Shown: positions 10,436 through 23,025 of the stretch, piece by piece
How the letters are laid out: each line of letters opens with the position of its first letter
Numbering within the stretch: the stretch's first letter is position 1
Assembly: GCA_030374765.1 (NCBI GenBank)
Contig: JARGXX010000122.1
Location: 36,042-100,041, forward strand
DNA: 64,000 nucleotides
Source of the DNA: Agarophyton chilense
Taxonomy: Eukaryota; Rhodophyta; Florideophyceae; Gracilariales; Gracilariaceae
Reading direction: 5' to 3'
Program-made: the position numbers and the translations under genes
The notes under the pieces: model-generated
The model's input: only the letters and a program-made list of their open reading frames with translations
What the model was told of the DNA's origin: nothing
Database searches by the model: none

Positions 10436-11725
10436 ATGGACAATGAACTTGTTGCACACCAGTTTTCGGGGTTTCTCAAGAGAAGGGGATTGAACTACAC
10501 AAATCGCAGCAACCAAAACAGAAGAAGCTTAGATGAGTTCCCCCGCGCTCTCCGACTACCGCCGCTTGGAAACCCTCAAGCAGGGAGTCTTCCAAGCTTC
10601 CAATCTCTATTCGGCCGCTCGGAAGATTCAAGACTTCCATCCGGCCATCGATTTATTTCTCAACGACTACCGCCGCTTGGAATATCTCAACCGGGAAGTC
10701 TTCCGGGTTTCGAATCTTCATTTGGCCGCCCAGGCGATTCCAGACTTCCATCTGGCCATCAATTTAGATCTCTTCGACTACCGCCGCTTGGAAACCCGCA
10801 ACCACAAAGTCTTTCGAGTTTCCAATCTCTATTCGGCCGCCCATTCGGCCGCCCGGAAGATTCAAGACTTGGATTCGGTCATCAACCCACTTCTTGCGAT
10901 GTCCGTCGGAGTGGAAGTGGAACCGCTCGTCCCGTGTCTCTCGAACGGTTTCAGGAAGCAAGGGGCACTCACCCCATTCCTGCACTCCAGTCCCACGGAA
11001 ATGAACACTACACGGAAATCCCACACCAACACCGCCATGGGGAAACAGCGTGGCGAAGAAAAAGTGTTCTGAAACTACCTCAGGAGCGCAAGAGTCGGGA
11101 TGAAGGCGCCCCAGAGATTGCACAGAGATTTTGTTCAGATAGCATTCGCCAATCTCCAGTTCATGTGCCTTATCCTGCCCCGGAAGCGTCGTGTCTCGTT
11201 CAAGAAGTTTCCCACCGGTCTCCTGAGCACAACCTCCGTGACGATTCGTTGTTGCCGATACGTACAGCTCCTGCTGGTTGCTCATCATTTCCAACCCATC
11301 AACCAGGACTCGAAAAACTTGGCATCACAGGCTCCCGTACCAAACGTCCCCAGATTTTCCAGTGTGAGTGGTGTACGAAGTCGTTTGGTCGCAAGCATCA
11401 TAAGGTGCGACACATCCAAGCCATTCATCGAAAAGTGAGTTACTTCAGCTTTCACTGCGGATCTCAATCACGTCGGTCTTTTCTAACATTTCTCTTTGCA
11501 ATTGCTTTTGAAACCATCTTCTTTGACATATCCATATTGGATGGGGTAACTCAGGTGCGCCCCTTTGTCTGCCCCGTATGCTCGCATCGGTTTGACCAGA
11601 AACAGAACCTAGAAAGGCATTTGAGTACTGTTCACTGCGTTGAGGCGGGGTTCAAGTGCCAGATTTGCGGCATCCTGTTTTCGCAAAGAGCGATGGCCGA
11701 ATCCCACATGAAAACTGCTCATTAA
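10436..11725 (+). CDS. C2H2 zinc-finger protein, array copy 4
   Basis: Protein identical to copy 1. Predicted intron 11435-11554. Head marker GGCGCC, tail marker TAG. Confidence 0.78.
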   Translation: MDNELVAHQFSGFLKRRGLNYTNRSNQNRRSLDEFPRALRLPPLGNPQAGSLPSFQSLFGRSEDSRLPSGHRFISQRLPPLGISQPGSLPGFESSFGRPGDSRLPSGHQFRSLRLPPLGNPQPQSLSSFQSLFGRPFGRPEDSRLGFGHQPTSCDVRRSGSGTARPVSLERFQEARGTHPIPALQSHGNEHYTEIPHQHRHGETAWRRKSVLKLPQERKSRDEGAPEIAQRFCSDSIRQSPVHVPYPAPEASCLVQEVSHRSPEHNLRDDSLLPIRTAPAGCSSFPTHQPGLEKLGITGSRTKRPQIFQCEWCTKSFGRKHHKVRHIQAIHRKVSYFSFHCGSQSRRSFLTFLFAIAFETIFFDISILDGVTQVRPFVCPVCSHRFDQKQNLERHLSTVHCVEAGFKCQICGILFSQRAMAESHMKTAH

Positions 11726-12953
11726 GCTTTCGAGCATTTGCAATTTAGGCTGTACAAGATCTACTTTACGGAGATGGAGGATTATTTGAGGCATGTACGC
11801 GCAGAGCACCCAAATCGCCACAGTTTATCGACGGATGTGAAGAGAGTGTAGTTGGACTGCTAAAGTCGCAAACTATACTCTCTTCACAACCGTTGATGAA
11901 CTGTGACAGTGAGGGTGCTCTGCGCTTCCCTCGGTCAAAACATCATCCATGTTCAGAAAGTAGATCTTGCAAAGCTGACATTTAAAACCCCCAAAAGTCG
12001 GATGAGCATTCTCCAAATTCCCTTCCGCGTTCAGTAAACGCTCCCAATTCTGTAAACTGCATCCACAACGCCACAAAAAAAATTCTATGTCTTTTTCGTA
12101 TCTCGGATCACATCTGATCACTCGTATGGTCACAGCTGCTCAAGATACTTTCCGAGCGACATCATAGTAGTATCTACCGTTTTTGAATATCAATGATACA
12201 AGTGAGGGCTGTCCAACATGTACCTCTATTCCACTACAGGAGACAAGCCAGCGACCACCGCACTCACTTATGTCCAACTGTGTTGATATCTCGAATCACT
12301 TTGTTTCCTTCGACGACACCAACTGCGGCAACTGCACCCAGAGCAACGCTGAGCGCATTTCGTTCTGCTTGTTCGTGCCATCTGCACCAGCTTCTGATTT
12401 GCATACGCATGTGCGTCTCTTGGAACCCAACGAATGCTGTCGTATGACAGACACCAGCGTCTTGCCATGCGGTCGACATCCATGCTGCCATGCGCTTCCC
12501 TCTGTTTTGCAACGAGAATCAAATGCTGTTCAGTCCGTGATTTTGTTGGAGAGCACAGCTCCTGAATTCTTTCTGTTCTGGTTTATTGCGACAAAACTGG
12601 TCCAAGATGATTCACACCGCGTTCAAATTTTGGTTTTCACAGAGAATGGAAACCAGTGTGCTTTTCGGCTGCGATGAGAGATGATGCTCCGTGACGAAAA
12701 ACTTCGAGTACTTTCGGACACTAGATCGAATTGAAACAGATCACACTTTTCAGTACTTGGACGCTGGTGTCGCCGGCGAACACCGAGCTACCTTGCGTCT
12801 TTGCCATCAAAGTTGGTCGAGAAATATCGCCCTCTGTGTGTTGAAGCGTTTCCCTCACCGTTTGTTCTGTGTACTTTACACGCGTTTCAATCCTTGCGTC
12901 CTCCCTCGAAATAAGCAAGGCATCTCACACAACAAACAACCCAATCGTTTAAG

Positions 12954-14243
12954 ATGGACAATGAACTTGTTGCACACCAGTTTTCGGGGTTTCTCAAGAG
13001 AAGGGGATTGAACTACACAAATCGCAGCAACCAAAACAGAAGAAGCTTAGATGAGTTCCCCCGCGCTCTCCGACTACCGCCGCTTGGAAACCCTCAAGCA
13101 GGGAGTCTTCCAAGCTTCCAATCTCTATTCGGCCGCTCGGAAGATTCAAGACTTCCATCCGGCCATCGATTTATTTCTCAACGACTACCGCCGCTTGGAA
13201 TATCTCAACCGGGAAGTCTTCCGGGTTTCGAATCTTCATTTGGCCGCCCAGGCGATTCCAGACTTCCATCTGGCCATCAATTTAGATCTCTTCGACTACC
13301 GCCGCTTGGAAACCCGCAACCACAAAGTCTTTCGAGTTTCCAATCTCTATTCGGCCGCCCATTCGGCCGCCCGGAAGATTCAAGACTTGGATTCGGTCAT
13401 CAACCCACTTCTTGCGATGTCCGTCGGAGTGGAAGTGGAACCGCTCGTCCCGTGTCTCTCGAACGGTTTCAGGAAGCAAGGGGCACTCACCCCATTCCTG
13501 CACTCCAGTCCCACGGAAATGAACACTACACGGAAATCCCACACCAACACCGCCATGGGGAAACAGCGTGGCGAAGAAAAAGTGTTCTGAAACTACCTCA
13601 GGAGCGCAAGAGTCGGGATGAAGGCGCCCCAGAGATTGCACAGAGATTTTGTTCAGATAGCATTCGCCAATCTCCAGTTCATGTGCCTTATCCTGCCCCG
13701 GAAGCGTCGTGTCTCGTTCAAGAAGTTTCCCACCGGTCTCCTGAGCACAACCTCCGTGACGATTCGTTGTTGCCGATACGTACAGCTCCTGCTGGTTGCT
13801 CATCATTTCCAACCCATCAACCAGGACTCGAAAAACTTGGCATCACAGGCTCCCGTACCAAACGTCCCCAGATTTTCCAGTGTGAGTGGTGTACGAAGTC
13901 GTTTGGTCGCAAGCATCATAAGGTGCGACACATCCAAGCCATTCATCGAAAAGTGAGTTACTTCAGCTTTCACTGCGGATCTCAATCACGTCGGTCTTTT
14001 CTAACATTTCTCTTTGCAATTGCTTTTGAAACCATCTTCTTTGACATATCCATATTGGATGGGGTAACTCAGGTGCGCCCCTTTGTCTGCCCCGTATGCT
14101 CGCATCGGTTTGACCAGAAACAGAACCTAGAAAGGCATTTGAGTACTGTTCACTGCGTTGAGGCGGGGTTCAAGTGCCAGATTTGCGGCATCCTGTTTTC
14201 GCAAAGAGCGATGGCCGAATCCCACATGAAAACTGCTCATTAA
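12954..14243 (+). CDS. C2H2 zinc-finger protein, array copy 5
   Basis: Protein identical to copy 1. Predicted intron 13953-14072. Head marker AGCGTC, tail marker TAG. Confidence 0.78.
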   Translation: MDNELVAHQFSGFLKRRGLNYTNRSNQNRRSLDEFPRALRLPPLGNPQAGSLPSFQSLFGRSEDSRLPSGHRFISQRLPPLGISQPGSLPGFESSFGRPGDSRLPSGHQFRSLRLPPLGNPQPQSLSSFQSLFGRPFGRPEDSRLGFGHQPTSCDVRRSGSGTARPVSLERFQEARGTHPIPALQSHGNEHYTEIPHQHRHGETAWRRKSVLKLPQERKSRDEGAPEIAQRFCSDSIRQSPVHVPYPAPEASCLVQEVSHRSPEHNLRDDSLLPIRTAPAGCSSFPTHQPGLEKLGITGSRTKRPQIFQCEWCTKSFGRKHHKVRHIQAIHRKVSYFSFHCGSQSRRSFLTFLFAIAFETIFFDISILDGVTQVRPFVCPVCSHRFDQKQNLERHLSTVHCVEAGFKCQICGILFSQRAMAESHMKTAH

Positions 14244-15471
14244 GCTTTCGAGCATTTGCAATTTAGGCTGTACAAGATCTACTTTACGGAGATGGAGGAT
14301 TATTTGAGGCATGTACGCGCAGAGCACCCAAATCGCCACAGTTTATCGACGGATGTGAAGAGAGTGTAGTTGGACTGCTAAAGTCGCAAACTATACTCTC
14401 TTCACAACCGTTGATGAACTGTGACAGTGAGGGTGCTCTGCGCTTCCCTCGGTCAAAACATCATCCATGTTCAGAAAGTAGATCTTGCAAAGCTGACATT
14501 TAAAACCCCCAAAAGTCGGATGAGCATTCTCCAAATTCCCTTCCGCGTTCAGTAAACGCTCCCAATTCTGTAAACTGCATCCACAACGCCACAAAAAAAA
14601 TTCTATGTCTTTTTCGTATCTCGGATCACATCTGATCACTCGTATGGTCACAGCTGCTCAAGATACTTTCCGAGCGACATCATAGTAGTATCTACCGTTT
14701 TTGAATATCAATGATACAAGTGAGGGCTGTCCAACATGTACCTCTATTCCACTACAGGAGACAAGCCAGCGACCACCGCACTCACTTATGTCCAACTGTG
14801 TTGATATCTCGAATCACTTTGTTTCCTTCGACGACACCAACTGCGGCAACTGCACCCAGAGCAACGCTGAGCGCATTTCGTTCTGCTTGTTCGTGCCATC
14901 TGCACCAGCTTCTGATTTGCATACGCATGTGCGTCTCTTGGAACCCAACGAATGCTGTCGTATGACAGACACCGGCGCCTTGCCATGCGGTCGACATCCA
15001 TGCTGCCATGCGCTTCCCTCTGTTTTGCAACGAGAATCAAATGCTGTTCAGTCCGTGATTTTGTTGGAGAGCACAGCTCCTGAATTCTTTCTGTTCTGGT
15101 TTATTGCGACAAAACTGGTCCAAGATGATTCACACCGCGTTCAAATTTTGGTTTTCACAGAGAATGGAAACCAGTGTGCTTTTCGGCTGCGATGAGAGAT
15201 GATGCTCCGTGACGAAAAACTTCGAGTACTTTCGGACACTAGATCGAATTGAAACAGATCACACTTTTCAGTACTTGGACGCTGGTGTCGCCGGCGAACA
15301 CCGAGCTACCTTGCGTCTTTGCCATCAAAGTTGGTCGAGAAATATCGCCCTCTGTGTGTTGAAGCGTTTCCCTCACCGTTTGTTCTGTGTACTTTACACG
15401 CGTTTCAATCCTTGCGTCCTCCCTCGAAATAAGCAAGGCATCTCACACAACAAACAACCCAATCGTTTAAG

Positions 15472-16761
15472 ATGGACAATGAACTTGTTGCACACCAGTT
15501 TTCGGGGTTTCTCAAGAGAAGGGGATTGAACTACACAAATCGCAGCAACCAAAACAGAAGAAGCTTAGATGAGTTCCCCCGCGCTCTCCGACTACCGCCG
15601 CTTGGAAACCCTCAAGCAGGGAGTCTTCCAAGCTTCCAATCTCTATTCGGCCGCTCGGAAGATTCAAGACTTCCATCCGGCCATCGATTTATTTCTCAAC
15701 GACTACCGCCGCTTGGAATATCTCAACCGGGAAGTCTTCCGGGTTTCGAATCTTCATTTGGCCGCCCAGGCGATTCCAGACTTCCATCTGGCCATCAATT
15801 TAGATCTCTTCGACTACCGCCGCTTGGAAACCCGCAACCACAAAGTCTTTCGAGTTTCCAATCTCTATTCGGCCGCCCATTCGGCCGCCCGGAAGATTCA
15901 AGACTTGGATTCGGTCATCAACCCACTTCTTGCGATGTCCGTCGGAGTGGAAGTGGAACCGCTCGTCCCGTGTCTCTCGAACGGTTTCAGGAAGCAAGGG
16001 GCACTCACCCCATTCCTGCACTCCAGTCCCACGGAAATGAACACTACACGGAAATCCCACACCAACACCGCCATGGGGAAACAGCGTGGCGAAGAAAAAG
16101 TGTTCTGAAACTACCTCAGGAGCGCAAGAGTCGGGATGAAGGCGCCCCAGAGATTGCACAGAGATTTTGTTCAGATAGCATTCGCCAATCTCCAGTTCAT
16201 GTGCCTTATCCTGCCCCGGAAGCGTCGTGTCTCGTTCAAGAAGTTTCCCACCGGTCTCCTGAGCACAACCTCCGTGACGATTCGTTGTTGCCGATACGTA
16301 CAGCTCCTGCTGGTTGCTCATCATTTCCAACCCATCAACCAGGACTCGAAAAACTTGGCATCACAGGCTCCCGTACCAAACGTCCCCAGATTTTCCAGTG
16401 TGAGTGGTGTACGAAGTCGTTTGGTCGCAAGCATCATAAGGTGCGACACATCCAAGCCATTCATCGAAAAGTGAGTTACTTCAGCTTTCACTGCGGATCT
16501 CAATCACGTCGGTCTTTTCTAACATTTCTCTTTGCAATTGCTTTTGAAACCATCTTCTTTGACATATCCATATTGGATGGGGTAACTCAGGTGCGCCCCT
16601 TTGTCTGCCCCGTATGCTCGCATCGGTTTGACCAGAAACAGAACCTAGAAAGGCATTTGAGTACTGTTCACTGCGTTGAGGCGGGGTTCAAGTGCCAGAT
16701 TTGCGGCATCCTGTTTTCGCAAAGAGCGATGGCCGAATCCCACATGAAAACTGCTCATTAA
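15472..16761 (+). CDS. C2H2 zinc-finger protein, array copy 6
   Basis: Protein identical to copy 1. Predicted intron 16471-16590. Head marker GGCGCC, tail marker TAG. Confidence 0.78.
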   Translation: MDNELVAHQFSGFLKRRGLNYTNRSNQNRRSLDEFPRALRLPPLGNPQAGSLPSFQSLFGRSEDSRLPSGHRFISQRLPPLGISQPGSLPGFESSFGRPGDSRLPSGHQFRSLRLPPLGNPQPQSLSSFQSLFGRPFGRPEDSRLGFGHQPTSCDVRRSGSGTARPVSLERFQEARGTHPIPALQSHGNEHYTEIPHQHRHGETAWRRKSVLKLPQERKSRDEGAPEIAQRFCSDSIRQSPVHVPYPAPEASCLVQEVSHRSPEHNLRDDSLLPIRTAPAGCSSFPTHQPGLEKLGITGSRTKRPQIFQCEWCTKSFGRKHHKVRHIQAIHRKVSYFSFHCGSQSRRSFLTFLFAIAFETIFFDISILDGVTQVRPFVCPVCSHRFDQKQNLERHLSTVHCVEAGFKCQICGILFSQRAMAESHMKTAH

Positions 16762-17989
16762 GCTTTCGAGCATTTGCAATTTAGGCTGTACAAGATCTAC
16801 TTTACGGAGATGGAGGATTATTTGAGGCATGTACGCGCAGAGCACCCAAATCGCCACAGTTTATCGACGGATGTGAAGAGAGTGTAGTTGGACTGCTAAA
16901 GTCGCAAACTATACTCTCTTCACAACCGTTGATGAACTGTGACAGTGAGGGTGCTCTGCGCTTCCCTCGGTCAAAACATCATCCATGTTCAGAAAGTAGA
17001 TCTTGCAAAGCTGACATTTAAAACCCCCAAAAGTCGGATGAGCATTCTCCAAATTCCCTTCCGCGTTCAGTAAACGCTCCCAATTCTGTAAACTGCATCC
17101 ACAACGCCACAAAAAAAATTCTATGTCTTTTTCGTATCTCGGATCACATCTGATCACTCGTATGGTCACAGCTGCTCAAGATACTTTCCGAGCGACATCA
17201 TAGTAGTATCTACCGTTTTTGAATATCAATGATACAAGTGAGGGCTGTCCAACATGTACCTCTATTCCACTACAGGAGACAAGCCAGCGACCACCGCACT
17301 CACTTATGTCCAACTGTGTTGATATCTCGAATCACTTTGTTTCCTTCGACGACACCAACTGCGGCAACTGCACCCAGAGCAACGCTGAGCGCATTTCGTT
17401 CTGCTTGTTCGTGCCATCTGCACCAGCTTCTGATTTGCATACGCATGTGCGTCTCTTGGAACCCAACGAATGCTGTCGTATGACAGACACCAGCGTCTTG
17501 CCATGCGGTCGACATCCATGCTGCCATGCGCTTCCCTCTGTTTTGCAACGAGAATCAAATGCTGTTCAGTCCGTGATTTTGTTGGAGAGCACAGCTCCTG
17601 AATTCTTTCTGTTCTGGTTTATTGCGACAAAACTGGTCCAAGATGATTCACACCGCGTTCAAATTTTGGTTTTCACAGAGAATGGAAACCAGTGTGCTTT
17701 TCGGCTGCGATGAGAGATGATGCTCCGTGACGAAAAACTTCGAGTACTTTCGGACACTAGATCGAATTGAAACAGATCACACTTTTCAGTACTTGGACGC
17801 TGGTGTCGCCGGCGAACACCGAGCTACCTTGCGTCTTTGCCATCAAAGTTGGTCGAGAAATATCGCCCTCTGTGTGTTGAAGCGTTTCCCTCACCGTTTG
17901 TTCTGTGTACTTTACACGCGTTTCAATCCTTGCGTCCTCCCTCGAAATAAGCAAGGCATCTCACACAACAAACAACCCAATCGTTTAAG

Positions 17990-19279
17990 ATGGACAATGA
18001 ACTTGTTGCACACCAGTTTTCGGGGTTTCTCAAGAGAAGGGGATTGAACTACACAAATCGCAGCAACCAAAACAGAAGAAGCTTAGATGAGTTCCCCCGC
18101 GCTCTCCGACTACCGCCGCTTGGAAACCCTCAAGCAGGGAGTCTTCCAAGCTTCCAATCTCTATTCGGCCGCTCGGAAGATTCAAGACTTCCATCCGGCC
18201 ATCGATTTATTTCTCAACGACTACCGCCGCTTGGAATATCTCAACCGGGAAGTCTTCCGGGTTTCGAATCTTCATTTGGCCGCCCAGGCGATTCCAGACT
18301 TCCATCTGGCCATCAATTTAGATCTCTTCGACTACCGCCGCTTGGAAACCCGCAACCACAAAGTCTTTCGAGTTTCCAATCTCTATTCGGCCGCCCATTC
18401 GGCCGCCCGGAAGATTCAAGACTTGGATTCGGTCATCAACCCACTTCTTGCGATGTCCGTCGGAGTGGAAGTGGAACCGCTCGTCCCGTGTCTCTCGAAC
18501 GGTTTCAGGAAGCAAGGGGCACTCACCCCATTCCTGCACTCCAGTCCCACGGAAATGAACACTACACGGAAATCCCACACCAACACCGCCATGGGGAAAC
18601 AGCGTGGCGAAGAAAAAGTGTTCTGAAACTACCTCAGGAGCGCAAGAGTCGGGATGAAGGCGCCCCAGAGATTGCACAGAGATTTTGTTCAGATAGCATT
18701 CGCCAATCTCCAGTTCATGTGCCTTATCCTGCCCCGGAAGCGTCGTGTCTCGTTCAAGAAGTTTCCCACCGGTCTCCTGAGCACAACCTCCGTGACGATT
18801 CGTTGTTGCCGATACGTACAGCTCCTGCTGGTTGCTCATCATTTCCAACCCATCAACCAGGACTCGAAAAACTTGGCATCACAGGCTCCCGTACCAAACG
18901 TCCCCAGATTTTCCAGTGTGAGTGGTGTACGAAGTCGTTTGGTCGCAAGCATCATAAGGTGCGACACATCCAAGCCATTCATCGAAAAGTGAGTTACTTC
19001 AGCTTTCACTGCGGATCTCAATCACGTCGGTCTTTTCTAACATTTCTCTTTGCAATTGCTTTTGAAACCATCTTCTTTGACATATCCATATTGGATGGGG
19101 TAACTCAGGTGCGCCCCTTTGTCTGCCCCGTATGCTCGCATCGGTTTGACCAGAAACAGAACCTAGAAAGGCATTTGAGTACTGTTCACTGCGTTGAGGC
19201 GGGGTTCAAGTGCCAGATTTGCGGCATCCTGTTTTCGCAAAGAGCGATGGCCGAATCCCACATGAAAACTGCTCATTAA
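17990..19279 (+). CDS. C2H2 zinc-finger protein, array copy 7
   Basis: Protein identical to copy 1. Predicted intron 18989-19108. Head marker AGCGTC and tail marker CAG, the same combination as copies 1 and 8. Confidence 0.78.
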   Translation: MDNELVAHQFSGFLKRRGLNYTNRSNQNRRSLDEFPRALRLPPLGNPQAGSLPSFQSLFGRSEDSRLPSGHRFISQRLPPLGISQPGSLPGFESSFGRPGDSRLPSGHQFRSLRLPPLGNPQPQSLSSFQSLFGRPFGRPEDSRLGFGHQPTSCDVRRSGSGTARPVSLERFQEARGTHPIPALQSHGNEHYTEIPHQHRHGETAWRRKSVLKLPQERKSRDEGAPEIAQRFCSDSIRQSPVHVPYPAPEASCLVQEVSHRSPEHNLRDDSLLPIRTAPAGCSSFPTHQPGLEKLGITGSRTKRPQIFQCEWCTKSFGRKHHKVRHIQAIHRKVSYFSFHCGSQSRRSFLTFLFAIAFETIFFDISILDGVTQVRPFVCPVCSHRFDQKQNLERHLSTVHCVEAGFKCQICGILFSQRAMAESHMKTAH

Positions 19280-20507
19280 GCTTTCGAGCATTTGCAATTT
19301 AGGCTGTACAAGATCTACTTTACGGAGATGGAGGATTATTTGAGGCATGTACGCGCAGAGCACCCAAATCGCCACAGTTTATCGACGGATGTGAAGAGAG
19401 TGCAGTTGGACTGCTAAAGTCGCAAACTATACTCTCTTCACAACCGTTGATGAACTGTGACAGTGAGGGTGCTCTGCGCTTCCCTCGGTCAAAACATCAT
19501 CCATGTTCAGAAAGTAGATCTTGCAAAGCTGACATTTAAAACCCCCAAAAGTCGGATGAGCATTCTCCAAATTCCCTTCCGCGTTCAGTAAACGCTCCCA
19601 ATTCTGTAAACTGCATCCACAACGCCACAAAAAAAATTCTATGTCTTTTTCGTATCTCGGATCACATCTGATCACTCGTATGGTCACAGCTGCTCAAGAT
19701 ACTTTCCGAGCGACATCATAGTAGTATCTACCGTTTTTGAATATCAATGATACAAGTGAGGGCTGTCCAACATGTACCTCTATTCCACTACAGGAGACAA
19801 GCCAGCGACCACCGCACTCACTTATGTCCAACTGTGTTGATATCTCGAATCACTTTGTTTCCTTCGACGACACCAACTGCGGCAACTGCACCCAGAGCAA
19901 CGCTGAGCGCATTTCGTTCTGCTTGTTCGTGCCATCTGCACCAGCTTCTGATTTGCATACGCATGTGCGTCTCTTGGAACCCAACGAATGCTGTCGTATG
20001 ACAGACACCAGCGTCTTGCCATGCGGTCGACATCCATGCTGCCATGCGCTTCCCTCTGTTTTGCAACGAGAATCAAATGCTGTTCAGTCCGTGATTTTGT
20101 TGGAGAGCACAGCTCCTGAATTCTTTCTGTTCTGGTTTATTGCGACAAAACTGGTCCAAGATGATTCACACCGCGTTCAAATTTTGGTTTTCACAGAGAA
20201 TGGAAACCAGTGTGCTTTTCGGCTGCGATGAGAGATGATGCTCCGTGACGAAAAACTTCGAGTACTTTCGGACACTAGATCGAATTGAAACAGATCACAC
20301 TTTTCAGTACTTGGACGCTGGTGTCGCCGGCGAACACCGAGCTACCTTGCGTCTTTGCCATCAAAGTTGGTCGAGAAATATCGCCCTCTGTGTGTTGAAG
20401 CGTTTCCCTCACCGTTTGTTCTGTGTACTTTACACGCGTTTCAATCCTTGCGTCCTCCCTCGAAATAAGCAAGGCATCTCACACAACAAACAACCCAATC
20501 GTTTAAG

Positions 20508-21797
20508 ATGGACAATGAACTTGTTGCACACCAGTTTTCGGGGTTTCTCAAGAGAAGGGGATTGAACTACACAAATCGCAGCAACCAAAACAGAAGAAGC
20601 TTAGATGAGTTCCCCCGCGCTCTCCGACTACCGCCGCTTGGAAACCCTCAAGCAGGGAGTCTTCCAAGCTTCCAATCTCTATTCGGCCGCTCGGAAGATT
20701 CAAGACTTCCATCCGGCCATCGATTTATTTCTCAACGACTACCGCCGCTTGGAATATCTCAACCGGGAAGTCTTCCGGGTTTCGAATCTTCATTTGGCCG
20801 CCCAGGCGATTCCAGACTTCCATCTGGCCATCAATTTAGATCTCTTCGACTACCGCCGCTTGGAAACCCGCAACCACAAAGTCTTTCGAGTTTCCAATCT
20901 CTATTCGGCCGCCCATTCGGCCGCCCGGAAGATTCAAGACTTGGATTCGGTCATCAACCCACTTCTTGCGATGTCCGTCGGAGTGGAAGTGGAACCGCTC
21001 GTCCCGTGTCTCTCGAACGGTTTCAGGAAGCAAGGGGCACTCACCCCATTCCTGCACTCCAGTCCCACGGAAATGAACACTACACGGAAATCCCACACCA
21101 ACACCGCCATGGGGAAACAGCGTGGCGAAGAAAAAGTGTTCTGAAACTACCTCAGGAGCGCAAGAGTCGGGATGAAGGCGCCCCAGAGATTGCACAGAGA
21201 TTTTGTTCAGATAGCATTCGCCAATCTCCAGTTCATGTGCCTTATCCTGCCCCGGAAGCGTCGTGTCTCGTTCAAGAAGTTTCCCACCGGTCTCCTGAGC
21301 ACAACCTCCGTGACGATTCGTTGTTGCCGATACGTACAGCTCCTGCTGGTTGCTCATCATTTCCAACCCATCAACCAGGACTCGAAAAACTTGGCATCAC
21401 AGGCTCCCGTACCAAACGTCCCCAGATTTTCCAGTGTGAGTGGTGTACGAAGTCGTTTGGTCGCAAGCATCATAAGGTGCGACACATCCAAGCCATTCAT
21501 CGAAAAGTGAGTTACTTCAGCTTTCACTGCGGATCTCAATCACGTCGGTCTTTTCTAACATTTCTCTTTGCAATTGCTTTTGAAACCATCTTCTTTGACA
21601 TATCCATATTGGATGGGGTAACTCAGGTGCGCCCCTTTGTCTGCCCCGTATGCTCGCATCGGTTTGACCAGAAACAGAACCTAGAAAGGCATTTGAGTAC
21701 TGTTCACTGCGTTGAGGCGGGGTTCAAGTGCCAGATTTGCGGCATCCTGTTTTCGCAAAGAGCGATGGCCGAATCCCACATGAAAACTGCTCATTAA
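20508..21797 (+). CDS. C2H2 zinc-finger protein, array copy 8
   Basis: Protein identical to copy 1. Predicted intron 21507-21626. Head marker AGCGTC, tail marker CAG; copies 7 and 8 look like a direct duplicate of one unit. Confidence 0.78.
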   Translation: MDNELVAHQFSGFLKRRGLNYTNRSNQNRRSLDEFPRALRLPPLGNPQAGSLPSFQSLFGRSEDSRLPSGHRFISQRLPPLGISQPGSLPGFESSFGRPGDSRLPSGHQFRSLRLPPLGNPQPQSLSSFQSLFGRPFGRPEDSRLGFGHQPTSCDVRRSGSGTARPVSLERFQEARGTHPIPALQSHGNEHYTEIPHQHRHGETAWRRKSVLKLPQERKSRDEGAPEIAQRFCSDSIRQSPVHVPYPAPEASCLVQEVSHRSPEHNLRDDSLLPIRTAPAGCSSFPTHQPGLEKLGITGSRTKRPQIFQCEWCTKSFGRKHHKVRHIQAIHRKVSYFSFHCGSQSRRSFLTFLFAIAFETIFFDISILDGVTQVRPFVCPVCSHRFDQKQNLERHLSTVHCVEAGFKCQICGILFSQRAMAESHMKTAH

Positions 21798-23025
21798 GCT
21801 TTCGAGCATTTGCAATTTAGGCTGTACAAGATCTACTTTACGGAGATGGAGGATTATTTGAGGCATGTACGCGCAGAGCACCCAAATCGCCACAGTTTAT
21901 CGACGGATGTGAAGAGAGTGCAGTTGGACTGCTAAAGTCGCAAACTATACTCTCTTCACAACCGTTGATGAACTGTGACAGTGAGGGTGCTCTGCGCTTC
22001 CCTCGGTCAAAACATCATCCATGTTCAGAAAGTAGATCTTGCAAAGCTGACATTTAAAACCCCCAAAAGTCGGATGAGCATTCTCCAAATTCCCTTCCGC
22101 GTTCAGTAAACGCTCCCAATTCTGTAAACTGCATCCACAACGCCACAAAAAAAATTCTATGTCTTTTTCGTATCTCGGATCACATCTGATCACTCGTATG
22201 GTCACAGCTGCTCAAGATACTTTCCGAGCGACATCATAGTAGTATCTACCGTTTTTGAATATCAATGATACAAGTGAGGGCTGTCCAACATGTACCTCTA
22301 TTCCACTACAGGAGACAAGCCAGCGACCACCGCACTCACTTATGTCCAACTGTGTTGATATCTCGAATCACTTTGTTTCCTTCGACGACACCAACTGCGG
22401 CAACTGCACCCAGAGCAACGCTGAGCGCATTTCGTTCTGCTTGTTCGTGCCATCTGCACCAGCTTCTGATTTGCATACGCATGTGCGTCTCTTGGAACCC
22501 AACGAATGCTGTCGTATGACAGACACCAGCGTCTTGCCATGCGGTCGACATCCATGCTGCCATGCGCTTCCCTCTGTTTTGCAACGAGAATCAAATGCTG
22601 TTCAGTCCGTGATTTTGTTGGAGAGCACAGCTCCTGAATTCTTTCTGTTCTGGTTTATTGCGACAAAACTGGTCCAAGATGATTCACACCGCGTTCAAAT
22701 TTTGGTTTTCACAGAGAATGGAAACCAGTGTGCTTTTCGGCTGCGATGAGAGATGATGCTCCGTGACGAAAAACTTCGAGTACTTTCGGACACTAGATCG
22801 AATTGAAACAGATCACACTTTTCAGTACTTGGACGCTGGTGTCGCCGGCGAACACCGAGCTACCTTGCGTCTTTGCCATCAAAGTTGGTCGAGAAATATC
22901 GCCCTCTGTGTGTTGAAGCGTTTCCCTCACCGTTTGTTCTGTGTACTTTACACGCGTTTCAATCCTTGCGTCCTCCCTCGAAATAAGCAAGGCATCTCAC
23001 ACAACAAACAACCCAATCGTTTAAG